Virus record (IMG/VR): IMGVR_UViG_3300023284_001390
Span: 1-30,310 of that record
From: a virus
Direction: 5' to 3' (one strand)
Length of the DNA stretch: 30,310 bases
Both the position numbers and the translations under genes were made by a program. Below the pieces are notes generated by a model that was not told where the DNA came from, searched no databases, and saw only the letters and a program-made list of their open reading frames with translations. Below, in pieces: positions 1 to 7,442 of the stretch. How positions within the stretch are numbered: the first letter of the stretch is position 1; each line of letters opens with the position of its first letter.

Positions 1-305
1 GGGTCTCCATGCAACCTGGAATACCGGTCACATAACTTGAAGACATTAGCGTGCATTACTTCTTCAAAGGTGATGTTATTGGTGTTGAGCATTAGAGCAT
101 AGTACCAGAGCACGTCACCTAGTTCCTTGATTAGTGCGTCCCTGTCCATGTCCTTGCCATGGAAAGCTACCTTCTTGGCGTGGTCACAAACCTCCCCAGC
201 CTCGCCTCCTAGACCCATTCCCGCCAACATGAGACGCTCGCGATAGGTGTCATCTTGCAGGCTCACACCCGCGTTGACAAACTTCTGATAGTGTTCAAAC
301 GTCAT
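1..305 (-). CDS. MazG-like NTP pyrophosphohydrolase (3' end cut by window)
   Basis: All-alpha MazG-family protein that hydrolyses (d)NTPs to (d)NMP and pyrophosphate in the cytoplasm. Seen: after MTFEHYQKFVNAG comes GLGGEAGEVCDHAKKVAFHG and then KELGDVLWYYALM, the family's EAGE...ELGD metal-binding signature, all within the first 80 or so residues. The start at 305-303 overlaps the last codons of the next gene upstream (295-993), so the two are probably translationally coupled. The reading frame is open to the left edge, so about 101 residues are visible and the C-terminus is missing. The neighbour is another purine dNTP diphosphohydrolase-like gene, so this pair probably tunes dNTP pools during infection. 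The fold assignment is confident; the substrate is not known. Confidence 0.85.
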   Translation of the reverse strand, partial: MTFEHYQKFVNAGVSLQDDTYRERLMLAGMGLGGEAGEVCDHAKKVAFHGKDMDRDALIKELGDVLWYYALMLNTNNITFEEVMHANVFKLCDRYSRLHGD

Positions 306-993
306 AAATTTCATTCCCCATATCGGAAGTAGCCGCGTTCAGTCGATTGAGAAGCTTCAACGTGACCGCTTTAGGTAAGTCGTTGTTGCCGAGTTCACGA
401 GTGTCGTAGGTCATAAGGGCTAGAACATTCCAGGCGACCATGGCGAGGTGGTGGCACCCTGTAGTGCCTTTCTCCAGGTCGAACTCCTTACCGTCATAGC
501 GCTCGCCGGCAAGGAACTTGGTTAGGTGACGCTCGATGCAACCGATCATAGAAGACCAGTCCATGCCCTTCTCCCAGTTGCGAGCATCATACTTCTTCGC
601 ACCTTGAGTCATGACATCGGCGAGAGCTTGTTTCCACTCGGGTGGGAGGAGATCAAATTTAATTTTGCCGCCGTCCATGCGGAGCCCCCCACCGTCAGCG
701 CCTTGGCCTAGTATTTCTTTCGCAAGTCTATGCGCTGGGTCAAGAGGCGGCCGATCCTCTGGCGTGCCCCCTATGGTACGGTAGTGTTCCGGTTCAGAAG
801 ACTTTCTTGGTACTCTACGTACATCACGTTCTCCCTTATGATTTGGCATCATACCCTGTGCCGGCACCACTTGGCCCACCACCATGGTCTGATTCGTCTT
901 CGGCGGACATGTGCAAGGTTTTGACGAGCATATATTGCAATGTGGACATATGCATTTATCATGCCCACAAACTGAACAATTCCAATGACCCAT
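295..993 (-). CDS. dATP/dGTP diphosphohydrolase-domain protein (DUF5664-like) with Cys-rich N-terminus
   Basis: 232 aa. Residues about 106-198 match the DUF5664 / dATP-dGTP diphosphohydrolase N-terminal family: RMDGGKIKFDLLPP, then QGAKKYDARNWEKGMDWSS, then ERHLTKFLAGERYDG and a GCHHLAMVAWNVLALM helix with the HL..H/N metal-site pattern. Family members act on purine dNTPs; a relative (MazZ) supports diaminopurine synthesis in Z-genome phages, but most carriers are ordinary phages. The first 30 residues are unusual: eight cysteines (C6, C9, C14, C16, C19, C22, C27, C29) could hold one or two zinc ions, followed by a 60-residue linker rich in Pro, Arg and Ser. The gene overlaps mazG by 11 bp and follows the deoxyribosyltransferase gene by 2 bp. 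Enzymatic role is inferred from family only. Confidence 0.75.
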   Translation of the reverse strand: MGHWNCSVCGHDKCICPHCNICSSKPCTCPPKTNQTMVVGQVVPAQGMMPNHKGERDVRRVPRKSSEPEHYRTIGGTPEDRPPLDPAHRLAKEILGQGADGGGLRMDGGKIKFDLLPPEWKQALADVMTQGAKKYDARNWEKGMDWSSMIGCIERHLTKFLAGERYDGKEFDLEKGTTGCHHLAMVAWNVLALMTYDTRELGNNDLPKAVTLKLLNRLNAATSDMGNEIYDV

Positions 994-995
994 GA

Positions 996-1493
996 TCAGA
1001 GCCCTGGCGTTAGGAGATGGCCGACTAGAAAGACCCCCTCCTCTATAGTGTCTACCCGATAGCCAGCAACCCGCTCAGCCATTACATGACGAACGTTCAC
1101 GTCATTTTCAGGACCGATGACAATGATAGGTTTCTGTAAAGCCCAGGCAAACCCGAATTCCATGAAAGTGCCCGCTGAAATACCGCTGCTCTCTAAGAAA
1201 CAGGCGACCATAGCATCACAGGTTTTCACATCATTGTAGTCACGGGTGGTAATTCCAGCAGCAGTAGCCATAGCATCCTTTGGGTAATCTCGTTCGCTGC
1301 TCCCCAAAGGACCGTCAACCTGCATCAAGAATTCTTTGCCTCGCATCGGACTGTGGCAAAAGATGTGATCCAGGCCCGAACGTGTCAATTCTGTAACGAA
1401 AGTTTCACGCCACCCACAACGTGCTTCTGTGTACGTAAGCCCACTGATCGGGCCGGCAAGGTAGATAGTCTTCTTCGGAGGGGTTAGGTACAT
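996..1493 (-). CDS. Nucleoside 2-deoxyribosyltransferase-like protein
   Basis: 165 aa from the third of three consecutive ATGs; AAGGAG lies 6 nt before it, so this start is preferred over 1499. The N-terminus TIYLAGPISGLTYTEA with a following WR is the hallmark of the nucleoside 2-deoxyribosyltransferase / DUF4406 Rossmann-like family. The later SAGTFMEFGFAWALQKPIIVI matches the conserved Glu-containing helix and strand that form the active site. Known members exchange the base on a deoxyribonucleoside or hydrolyse N-glycosidic bonds of (d)NMPs. It opens the mazG/DUF5664 operon and has its own promoter at 1518-1546, consistent with a nucleotide-pool or modified-base role. The exact substrate cannot be read from sequence. 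Confidence 0.8.
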   Translation of the reverse strand: MYLTPPKKTIYLAGPISGLTYTEARCGWRETFVTELTRSGLDHIFCHSPMRGKEFLMQVDGPLGSSERDYPKDAMATAAGITTRDYNDVKTCDAMVACFLESSGISAGTFMEFGFAWALQKPIIVIGPENDVNVRHVMAERVAGYRVDTIEEGVFLVGHLLTPGL

Positions 1494-1517
1494 CATCATC
1501 TCCTTATTGAGTGAGGC

Positions 1518-1546
1518 AGCTTACTACAAAAGGCCGCAATTGTCAA
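1518..1546 (-). promoter_or_regulatory. sigma70-type promoter, GGCC-spacer family
   Basis: On the minus strand CTTGACA (-35 at 1541-1546) is followed by a 17-nt spacer with GGCC at spacer positions 6-9 and a weak TAAGCT -10 (1518-1523). The upstream side is A/T-rich. It lies immediately downstream of the stop of the 1552-3288 gene and about 20 nt upstream of the deoxyribosyltransferase start. It belongs to a family of near-identical promoters in this window, though its -10 is the poorest of the set. Confidence 0.6.
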
Positions 1547-1551
1547 GAGTT

Positions 1552-3288
1552 TTATGCAATGTGATTGCTTGGTTGTGGCTTGGAATCAAATGCAGTATCC
1601 ATGTAAGCACCCACCGGCCTCATTCCAGCGCACCACTTCCCGCGCCACATGGTGTATATCGCTCGCTTGCCGTTCTCATAGGTGACAATGTGGGAGTGAG
1701 ACCAGCTTCCCGGCCCCCTGTTGTATCCCATGTCGAGGTTGCTGGACGTGCCAGCCGTATAGATACCATCGTAAATACCGGCCTGGTGGGTGTGCCCTAC
1801 GTTGGCACGACGCCCCATCTTAGCGAAGGCTGCGGCACCACCCCGAGACCCGTTCGGACCAAGATGTCCGTGCATACCACATTCAATACCCCCGTTGGCA
1901 TCCTCACATATGACGTAGCTCTGATCTTCGTCCATGAACCAGACATTCTTGAATAGGCGAACATCTTTTTTGGTGTAATCGTAAAACCAGTGTCGCACCA
2001 TGTGAAAACCTTCACGGTTTTTGATCGCCCGCACCTTGGCCAGAGCGGCTTCCATGTAAAACTCCATGTTGACTGGATCATCCCGCCAGTCACTCTCACG
2101 AAGCCAGCGCTCTAAGGCTCTGTCATGGTTGCTATCGACTACGACGTGCTCAGTGTCAGAATGGATAACGGCCTTGACGGCTATGAAATGCATGGCGTTG
2201 TTTACTTCACGTCGCACATCTTCCTGATCAAGCACGTGTCTCTCTAGTTTCTTGAACGGGTCTTTGCGCTCATGATGATTACGGCTACCAAAGTTCAATA
2301 GATCGTGGTAAAACACTTTGTGAGGCCGCAACTCTGTCATCATATCGGCGCCGATTTCATTGACTACCAGATCTTTGTCTTGTTCGTGTATGTCCCCCCA
2401 GTTAATAGCTTCGACACGATGACCGTGAGTGATTTCCCCATCCTTAACACATAGATCTTTGTCATAGACTGTGCCATCGCTATCAGCATTGAGCTGACGT
2501 ACGAACCAGTCACCCTCGGAGTCTACCTCGACTAAGAGAGCCCCGTACCCATGATGGAACGTGGCTTGGAGGCCGGCACCCTTCACGATGTAGTTCCTCA
2601 TGGTAACAGTGCCGGTAGTGTAATTGAATTTGGTGGGTTCGAACTTGGAACTGACCACTGAAGTCATCTCAAACTTGGCATGTGGGAAGATCCCCGACTT
2701 GCGGCCGGTGTACGCTTCGTAACCGCTGAGTGGTCGTTTCACTGTCGGCAACCTTTGCCACTCCCCGCACCATACGAGGCCAGGGGCTAACTCTGCTCGT
2801 TCGTCCAAGAGGTATCGTCCAATTTCCGACGCCCATGCTAGGGTGTTTGCTCCGTACAGGGTTTCAGTCTTAGCCCCCGTAAACTTGGCCTTGTCCCCAA
2901 GCTCACCGAGCCCTGATTTCATGTACGTATATCGTGCAACTAGTACCTTGGCGTCAATATATTTTGCAAGCGTTAATAGATTGTGCCAGAGTTGCTGATG
3001 CAGTTTCGTGTTGTTCTGTGCAGATGTGCAGATGTATGTGGCGACCCCCTTCTCGGGTACGGGAAAGGACATAGTTTTTGGGGCCAACTCGTGGCCGGTG
3101 AAGATAGGTTCGGGTCGCTTGTTTTGATCCCTACTTTTAGCCCCCACCGGTTGCGGGTCCATGAGGCCGTCACTGACTGCGCGCAAGTATAGTTTCCGCG
3201 CCTGTCTATACGCAATATTTTGGTTGCGCGCAACAGCCTTTATAGATCCATGCTTAATATAAAAATTTACAAATTGCAAAGGTGTCAT
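1552..3288 (-). CDS. HTH plus metallophosphatase-like protein, resembles T5 A1 nuclease
   Basis: 578 aa. N-terminal residues about 9-40 form a helix-turn-helix (GSIKAVARNQNIAYRQARKL). The middle and C-terminal parts carry a calcineurin-like metallophosphatase pattern in order: GDIH (298-301), HDLLNFGSRNHHE (328-340), SNHDR (386-390), HGHLGPNG (473-480), GHTH (498-501) and HSH (531-533). The HGHLGPNG...GHTH tail with a following GSWSH is, from memory, very like the pre-early protein A1 of phage T5, which is involved in host DNA degradation and is of similar length. I infer a metal-dependent DNase or a regulator with phosphoesterase activity. The start overlaps the ruvC-like stop by 4 bp and has an AGGA ribosome site. 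It sits among replication genes rather than in a pre-early segment. Confidence 0.65.
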   Translation of the reverse strand: MTPLQFVNFYIKHGSIKAVARNQNIAYRQARKLYLRAVSDGLMDPQPVGAKSRDQNKRPEPIFTGHELAPKTMSFPVPEKGVATYICTSAQNNTKLHQQLWHNLLTLAKYIDAKVLVARYTYMKSGLGELGDKAKFTGAKTETLYGANTLAWASEIGRYLLDERAELAPGLVWCGEWQRLPTVKRPLSGYEAYTGRKSGIFPHAKFEMTSVVSSKFEPTKFNYTTGTVTMRNYIVKGAGLQATFHHGYGALLVEVDSEGDWFVRQLNADSDGTVYDKDLCVKDGEITHGHRVEAINWGDIHEQDKDLVVNEIGADMMTELRPHKVFYHDLLNFGSRNHHERKDPFKKLERHVLDQEDVRREVNNAMHFIAVKAVIHSDTEHVVVDSNHDRALERWLRESDWRDDPVNMEFYMEAALAKVRAIKNREGFHMVRHWFYDYTKKDVRLFKNVWFMDEDQSYVICEDANGGIECGMHGHLGPNGSRGGAAAFAKMGRRANVGHTHQAGIYDGIYTAGTSSNLDMGYNRGPGSWSHSHIVTYENGKRAIYTMWRGKWCAGMRPVGAYMDTAFDSKPQPSNHIA

Positions 3289-3767
3289 GATTCGTTTCCT
3301 ATTTGATCATAGCCATAGCGTGCAATGAGAGCGGCTTCGGCTATTCCATCCAACATACCGCCCCGTGGCCCTCGAAACAGACTGGCAGAGGCTGGGAACA
3401 GCTCTATCGCTCGTGCTACAGCAGCTTCTTTTTCTGCGGATAGGCTGTAAGACTTCTTCCACTTGCTGGCTAGGACTAAGGTGGAAGGGACAAGTTTGGA
3501 TGCAGCCATAGATCTCAGTCCACCATATACCATGCCAAATTTGAACATACTTGCTACCCCTTGGCCTGGTCGAGAGGCTACCCGTTCTATGAAAGCGTGA
3601 TCAGCCCAAAAAAAGTGTTCGTCCCATATATGGTTTAACGTTCCCCAATCTACGTCACGACCACGTGTTGTTACCTTGACCGTAGGAATTGGCTGGATTG
3701 TAAGGTTGTGTCCATCCCACATAGCGATAGCTCCAGTGAGGCCGGGATCAATTCCTAGAATGTTCAT
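3285..3767 (-). CDS. RuvC-like Holliday junction resolvase
   Basis: 160 aa, the usual RuvC length. The RNase H-fold catalytic acids are visible: D7 in LGIDPGLTGA, E61 in FIERV, and D140 and E144 in GMLDGIAEA. FIERVASRPGQG followed by a GMVYGGLR helix also matches phage RuvC proteins. It would cut four-way junctions and branched replication intermediates before packaging. The ribosome site GGAG lies 7 nt before the ATG. The start lies inside the end of the gene at 3748-3990 (20-bp overlap) and the stop overlaps the start of the A1-like gene by 4 bp, so the genes are tightly coupled. Confidence 0.9.
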   Translation of the reverse strand: MNILGIDPGLTGAIAMWDGHNLTIQPIPTVKVTTRGRDVDWGTLNHIWDEHFFWADHAFIERVASRPGQGVASMFKFGMVYGGLRSMAASKLVPSTLVLASKWKKSYSLSAEKEAAVARAIELFPASASLFRGPRGGMLDGIAEAALIARYGYDQIGNES

Positions 3768-3990
3768 GAATTTGCTCCATCCATAGCATAACAGCGAATG
3801 AGGGGTATAGCATGAACCTTTGTTTTGTAGTTGGCATTAAGGTAGGACCAAAAACCCGCTCACGTACATACCCCCGTATTATATTTATAGCCAAAAGATC
3901 CAGCGTCTTCTTAACTGGCTCTGATAGCTTCTTGCCGCCCAGCTCCAGAGCAGCCACTTGTTCCGGGGTTAGTATGATAGTGCCGTCCAT
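3748..3990 (-). CDS. Small hypothetical protein
   Basis: 80 aa, not recognised. Starts MDGTIILTPEQVAALELG, a mostly alpha-helical, soluble-looking protein with a Lys/Glu-rich first half and an aromatic, Met-rich C-terminus (FAVMLWMEQIHEH). The start is joined to the stop of the upstream gene as TGATG, and the end overlaps the ruvC-like start by 20 bp, carrying that gene's GGAG ribosome site. This junction structure supports its being a real gene. The 'LTPEQVAALE' opening occurs in many unrelated phage proteins and gives no function. Confidence 0.6.
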   Translation of the reverse strand: MDGTIILTPEQVAALELGGKKLSEPVKKTLDLLAINIIRGYVRERVFGPTLMPTTKQRFMLYPSFAVMLWMEQIHEHSRN

Positions 3991-4256
3991 CAGCCACTAA
4001 CTCCTGAGTATTTTTTCTTTTCTTGAAGCCCACGTAGGGAAGCCAGTAGAGGGTTAAAGTCCGTAATAACTTCGATCGTTGTCCACGGGGTAAAGTTATC
4101 GATCTTCCTCGGAGTTCCGTCCCGTCCCAGCCACTCTATTTTACAGAGCACACCCCCGTCCACAATTTGAATGGTAACATCCTCCTCCATGAAGATGTCG
4201 GCGGCTATCGCGGCAGCGTTCAATGTGTTGACGATGTGGTGAGCGCTCGCTTCCAT
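3990..4256 (-). CDS. Small hypothetical protein
   Basis: 88 aa, not recognised. GGAG lies 7 nt before the ATG. An N-terminal helix (HHIVNTLNAAAIAADIFM) is followed by a beta-rich part (EEDVTIQIVDGGVLCKIEWLG) and a short basic tail. Acidic overall in the first half. The stop overlaps the next start as TGATG. It overlaps the 3' end of the upstream gene (4220-4561) by 37 bp. No catalytic motif seen. Confidence 0.6.
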   Translation of the reverse strand: MEASAHHIVNTLNAAAIAADIFMEEDVTIQIVDGGVLCKIEWLGRDGTPRKIDNFTPWTTIEVITDFNPLLASLRGLQEKKKYSGVSG

Positions 4257-4561
4257 TCTTTATCTCCAATCCAAAATAGTCGTTTCGTATGCCAAAAGCA
4301 TATCATACCAAAGGGGCGGGTGCTTAAGTCCAGAACGAACTGGGATTCCGGAGTAGTCTCACCATGCACTTTAACTTTCGGCCGACCTATATCCAGAACG
4401 AATCCCCGCCAGTTAGTGAAAAAACTCCAAGAGAAAGGCCACTTACCGTTAGCCCACATCATCCGCCTGCTACAAAAGAACTTTCTCTCGGGTACTAACT
4501 TGGCTTTGCGCACCGCCGCGTCCTGGAGGAGCATCTCTGGTGAACGCTGTTTCTTGGTCAT
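4220..4561 (-). CDS. Hypothetical protein, basic and Trp-rich
   Basis: 113 aa, not recognised. Rich in Lys, Arg, Trp and Phe (MMWANGKWPFSWSFFTNW), which would suit nucleic-acid binding, but no family motif is visible. Its start uses the same cassette as its neighbour: GAGATAAGGAT then AAGGACG and ATG, lying inside the coding sequence of the gene at 4470-4826, so the two overlap by 92 bp in different frames. It also overlaps the next gene by 37 bp. These double overlaps make the annotated ends less certain than usual. Confidence 0.45.
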   Translation of the reverse strand: MTKKQRSPEMLLQDAAVRKAKLVPERKFFCSRRMMWANGKWPFSWSFFTNWRGFVLDIGRPKVKVHGETTPESQFVLDLSTRPFGMICFWHTKRLFWIGDKEWKRALTTSSTH

Positions 4562-4826
4562 CGTCCTTTATCCTTATCTCTATTTCAAGCACCTCGCCGT
4601 GCCAACTACTTTGCCATGTTGATTCAGCAGCCTTCATACTATTCGTAGCAGCCGCCTTAGTATTGAAGACCCTGGCCAGACGGATGAATTCGCCGAACCC
4701 TGTACGAGCCATGTATGACCCTGGATAGTCCGTGCTGAGTGGTCGGCGAGAATACTGATAAAGTGTTCTGAACCCATCTCGTCGTCTTCCGTCCTTGTCA
4801 ATCACTTTTACTATGTAATGTGCCAT
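4470..4826 (-). CDS. Hypothetical protein, paralogue of 4798-5022
   Basis: 118 aa. Not a known family to me, but clearly related to the next gene upstream: both begin with a short Met-x-x-Tyr strand (MAHYIVKVIDKDG here), have an (I/L)ARVF or LARIF core followed by a basic helix, and share an EIEIRIKDD segment. This copy extends about 27 residues beyond that segment, overlapping the start of 4220-4561. AAGGA lies 9 nt before the ATG within the upstream copy. A small alpha/beta protein from tandem duplication is the best description. Confidence 0.6.
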   Translation of the reverse strand: MAHYIVKVIDKDGRRRDGFRTLYQYSRRPLSTDYPGSYMARTGFGEFIRLARVFNTKAAATNSMKAAESTWQSSWHGEVLEIEIRIKDDDQETAFTRDAPPGRGGAQSQVSTREKVLL

Positions 4827-5022
4827 CGTCCTTAATCCTTATCTCGATTTCGATCAACCTACCCCTAGCCATACTCATCTCTCGCTTAGCACCAATTTCA
4901 CTGGTGAATATTCTGGCTAGCTGTAGGTTCGGACCCTTTGGTGCCTGTTTTGCATTGAACCTGGAGCCATAGAGATAATGATATACATAATCACCCTCCA
5001 CTCCGATTACATAATTAACCAT
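4798..5022 (-). CDS. Hypothetical protein, tandem paralogue of 4470-4826
   Basis: 74 aa from the ATG at 5022, which has AGAAGG 9 nt upstream and gives MVNYVIGVEGDYVYHY, aligning with the MAHYIVKVID start of its paralogue. A longer in-frame start at 5064 would intrude into the polymerase gene and is not preferred. The core QLARIFTSEIGAKREMS and the terminal LIEIEIRIKDD mirror the neighbour. The stop lies 29 bp inside the next gene. Function unknown. Confidence 0.6.
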   Translation of the reverse strand: MVNYVIGVEGDYVYHYLYGSRFNAKQAPKGPNLQLARIFTSEIGAKREMSMARGRLIEIEIRIKDDGTLHSKSD

Positions 5023-5026
5023 ATTC

Positions 5027-7075
5027 TTATACCTTCTGATAACGGGTGATCTCTCCACCTTCAACTGCTATGGGACAGCCTTGAGCCCATGGTGGCACGA
5101 TAGACATCTCACTCTCGAACTCTGCCATGCTACCATGCTTCGGATCGTCTTCGCTGATGATCTCGTCATGCACTGTCAATACAATACTATATCCCTTGTT
5201 CTCCACCCGGATCATGGCTTCAGCCATCAGGTCGCGAGCGATAGCTTGTACCACGTTCTCTGTGAGCATCCCCCCGTAGGTCGTGACCCGTCCCCAAGCA
5301 CCACCACGCTTATTGTCACGACCCATATAACTGAGCTGATCCTTTTCTGCCCAGTCCCCTGAAGGCCATTGGAAACTGACCTTATTAACCATGGGGTTAA
5401 AGTACCATAAACGCCTGCCATTTGGCAGTACACAGGCCAGCCACCGACCAGCTTTATCATCAATCAGTTCGTAACTTATGTCGCGGTACCCGTAAGATTT
5501 GCCAGTCTTCACGGTTTCGATCGCAGCTTCCTCTAGTCCGTACCAAAGCCACTTTACTTGCTCATACTTCTTCCGGTAAACGTTGACCATCTTCTGAGCT
5601 TCTTTATCGGTCAAAGTGATGTTGAAGTCCATATCGGCTTGTTCTTGGAGTCGACGCCAACCCATCTGATATCCGCAACCGAGCACCGTGATCTTCCCGA
5701 GCTGACGTTCATGGTTGTGGAGCTTCTTCATAACTTTAAAGCCAACTAGATCACTAGCTGTCACACAATAGATGTCTTCGCTTTCACCCCGGTCAGAAGC
5801 ATGAAAGACATCAAGCCCATCCATGCAATGAGCCACCCAGAACACCACACGAGCTTCAATGGCGCTGAAATCACAGACACGGAGCACCTTACCAGGAGCA
5901 GAGATAAACATCCCCCGCAGGCTATTAGAAATGGCGTTCATAGCATTGCCAAACAGGAAGTCTAGTAAGTCCGGATCTCCTTCTCTTATGATCCCATGTA
6001 GGTCTTCCATCTTAACTTTTAAGGTGGCGCGTGGAAAGTTGTGTGGTTGAACTAAACGGCCAGCCCATCGACCGGTGCCCGCGCCGTGATACTGTAACAA
6101 CCCTCGTATACGACCGTCTTGGTTGACGGTATCAAGCATCTTTATAAGCTTCTTGGTGCTGGCTCTAGCTAGGGTTTGTCGGATCTCTAGTGCTTTTATA
6201 ACCTGGTCAGGAAATCTCCAATTGTTAAGTTGTTTACCGTCTGACCCAACTTTCAATATATCTTCTAGTGTCTCCTTTTTCAAGTTCTCTAGCATGACAC
6301 CTTGATCCGTAACCCATTTCAATAGCCTATCACGTTGGGTAGCAGCAGTAACCGCATTGTCAGTAATATCAGCCAGCTCTGCATTGAGTTTGATTTCTAT
6401 CTCACCGGTCATTCTCAAAGCCGTTTCTACAGCCTCTACATCAAGCTGTACACCACGCTGATTAATACGCTGATCTAGCTTCCACAGTCCATATTCAGAT
6501 GGAGGTAAATCTCCTATAGTAAACCCTAAACACTCCTCTGAATCTACATCTGTATCACAATAATTGTAGAGACGTTCCATAAGATCGGGGTCTTCACGAT
6601 AGATCCTGTCAGGCTCTTTCTTGGTCCCGAACTTAGGCATACAGAGGGTGTTTAATAGATACTTACCGTCCGCAGATTTTTGAATCGGTAAAGCCAGAGC
6701 TGATCCGACATCATCCAATGCAAGGGGCAAGCCCCGGTATGCACAAACCGATAAAGTGCATTGCCAAAATTTGGGCACTGGGATCTTATACCTACGGGCC
6801 AGGATCATTATCCAGATGGCACGTTCGAATTGTACATTGTGTGCTTCAAATACGCCCCCCACCTCTATATGGTCCAAAAGTTCTTGGGGGAAAGGTTGCC
6901 CAGGATGCCAGCGTCCACGGATAGTAGTGCCCATCATCTTCCATGAAAGGATAAAGATCTCCGTGGTCCAGTCTTCAGCATAGCGCCAAGCCCCGACGAG
7001 CTTCACGTTAAGGAAAGATCGGGTCTCGAAATCAACTAAACAGACTGGAAGCTTTTGTGTAGAGGGGGCCGCCAC
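5027..7075 (-). CDS. Family A DNA polymerase with 3'-5' exonuclease
   Basis: 682 aa, the main replicative polymerase candidate. The exonuclease domain keeps its acids: D15 and E17 in LVDFETRS, the AHNVQFERA motif near 78-86, and D174/D176 in YNYCDTD. The polymerase palm keeps motif A (RVCDFSAIEARV, D402 and E407), motif B (RQLGKITVLGCGYQMG, R457, K461, Y469) and motif C (TVHDEI, H636 D637 E638). The position matching E. coli F762 is Leu465. No 5'-nuclease domain. Starts with GTG directly after the TAA of the upstream gene, with no strong ribosome site, so translation is probably coupled. The same polymerase type (DFETRS... opening) occurs in ordinary phages and in the DpoZ group of Z-genome phages; sequence reading alone does not separate them. 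Confidence 0.93.
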   Translation of the reverse strand: MAAPSTQKLPVCLVDFETRSFLNVKLVGAWRYAEDWTTEIFILSWKMMGTTIRGRWHPGQPFPQELLDHIEVGGVFEAHNVQFERAIWIMILARRYKIPVPKFWQCTLSVCAYRGLPLALDDVGSALALPIQKSADGKYLLNTLCMPKFGTKKEPDRIYREDPDLMERLYNYCDTDVDSEECLGFTIGDLPPSEYGLWKLDQRINQRGVQLDVEAVETALRMTGEIEIKLNAELADITDNAVTAATQRDRLLKWVTDQGVMLENLKKETLEDILKVGSDGKQLNNWRFPDQVIKALEIRQTLARASTKKLIKMLDTVNQDGRIRGLLQYHGAGTGRWAGRLVQPHNFPRATLKVKMEDLHGIIREGDPDLLDFLFGNAMNAISNSLRGMFISAPGKVLRVCDFSAIEARVVFWVAHCMDGLDVFHASDRGESEDIYCVTASDLVGFKVMKKLHNHERQLGKITVLGCGYQMGWRRLQEQADMDFNITLTDKEAQKMVNVYRKKYEQVKWLWYGLEEAAIETVKTGKSYGYRDISYELIDDKAGRWLACVLPNGRRLWYFNPMVNKVSFQWPSGDWAEKDQLSYMGRDNKRGGAWGRVTTYGGMLTENVVQAIARDLMAEAMIRVENKGYSIVLTVHDEIISEDDPKHGSMAEFESEMSIVPPWAQGCPIAVEGGEITRYQKV

Positions 7076-7354
7076 TTAAACCCATTTCTCATCTTCAGGG
7101 GCCAATGGTTGGTAGCTGGTAACTTCTTGGGCGTCCAGAATGTTCGTGACTTTACCTTCAAGCAAAGCCTTGATAATGAATTGTTTGCAGCTATCGGGTA
7201 AGGCATCAAAGTTTGGCGCCTTCGCTGTGTAGCCCTCTGGAGCGCCCGCGAGAGGCATCATGTCATTGAATAGACACGTTGCCATACGCCGTACCTCACC
7301 AGTAGTAAGCTGACCGGCTATCATCATATCTTTAAGTGTTTTGAACTTGGCCAT
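7076..7354 (-). CDS. Hypothetical protein between SSB and polymerase genes
   Basis: 92 aa, not recognised. Mostly helical, acidic C-terminus (QPLAPEDEKWV), starts MAKFKTLKDMMIAGQLTTGE. AGGAG lies 6 nt before the ATG. It is followed at once by the GTG of the polymerase gene, so it probably acts as the coupling partner or an accessory factor. Its own upstream region contains a possible short leader peptide (7364-7399). Confidence 0.65.
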   Translation of the reverse strand: MAKFKTLKDMMIAGQLTTGEVRRMATCLFNDMMPLAGAPEGYTAKAPNFDALPDSCKQFIIKALLEGKVTNILDAQEVTSYQPLAPEDEKWV

Positions 7355-7363
7355 GGTAATCTC

Positions 7364-7399
7364 CTATGGAGGATGGGGGAGGGTTCGGGAAAGTTTCAT
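7364..7399 (-). CDS. Possible 11-aa leader peptide
   Basis: A good ribosome site GAGGAG (7404-7409) lies 4 nt before an ATG that opens MKLSRTLPHPP and then stops. The TAG stop is part of the TAGGAG ribosome site of the next gene at 7354. The stretch also lies in an imperfect inverted repeat of G- and C-runs (about 7371-7430). A leader that couples or attenuates the downstream gene is possible; chance is also possible for so short a frame. Confidence 0.25.
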   Translation of the reverse strand: MKLSRTLPHPP

Positions 7400-7430
7400 A
7401 ATTCTCCTCGGCTAACCTCACCCACCCCCT
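7371..7430 (-). repeat. Imperfect G/C-rich inverted repeat in intergenic leader
   Basis: Plus-strand GGATGGGGGAGGGTT (7371-7385) faces AACCTCACCCACCCCCT (7414-7430), giving a bulged stem of GGTT/AACC plus G-run/C-run pairs around a loop of 28 nt. It fills most of the gap between the DUF2815 stop and the next start. It could slow or attenuate transcription, or mask the leader ribosome site. There is no U-tract, so it is not a standard terminator. Confidence 0.35.
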
Positions 7431-7442
7431 GGTCGAGCGATC

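Noticed and set aside
1507-1956. Long rightward frames opposite the A1-like and other genes
   Set aside because: They lie antisense to genes with clear family motifs, have no ribosome sites and show no recognisable domains.
4302-4332. Extended -10 TGGTATGAT on minus strand
   Set aside because: No acceptable -35 at 16-18 nt, no GGCC element, and it lies inside the 4220-4561 gene.
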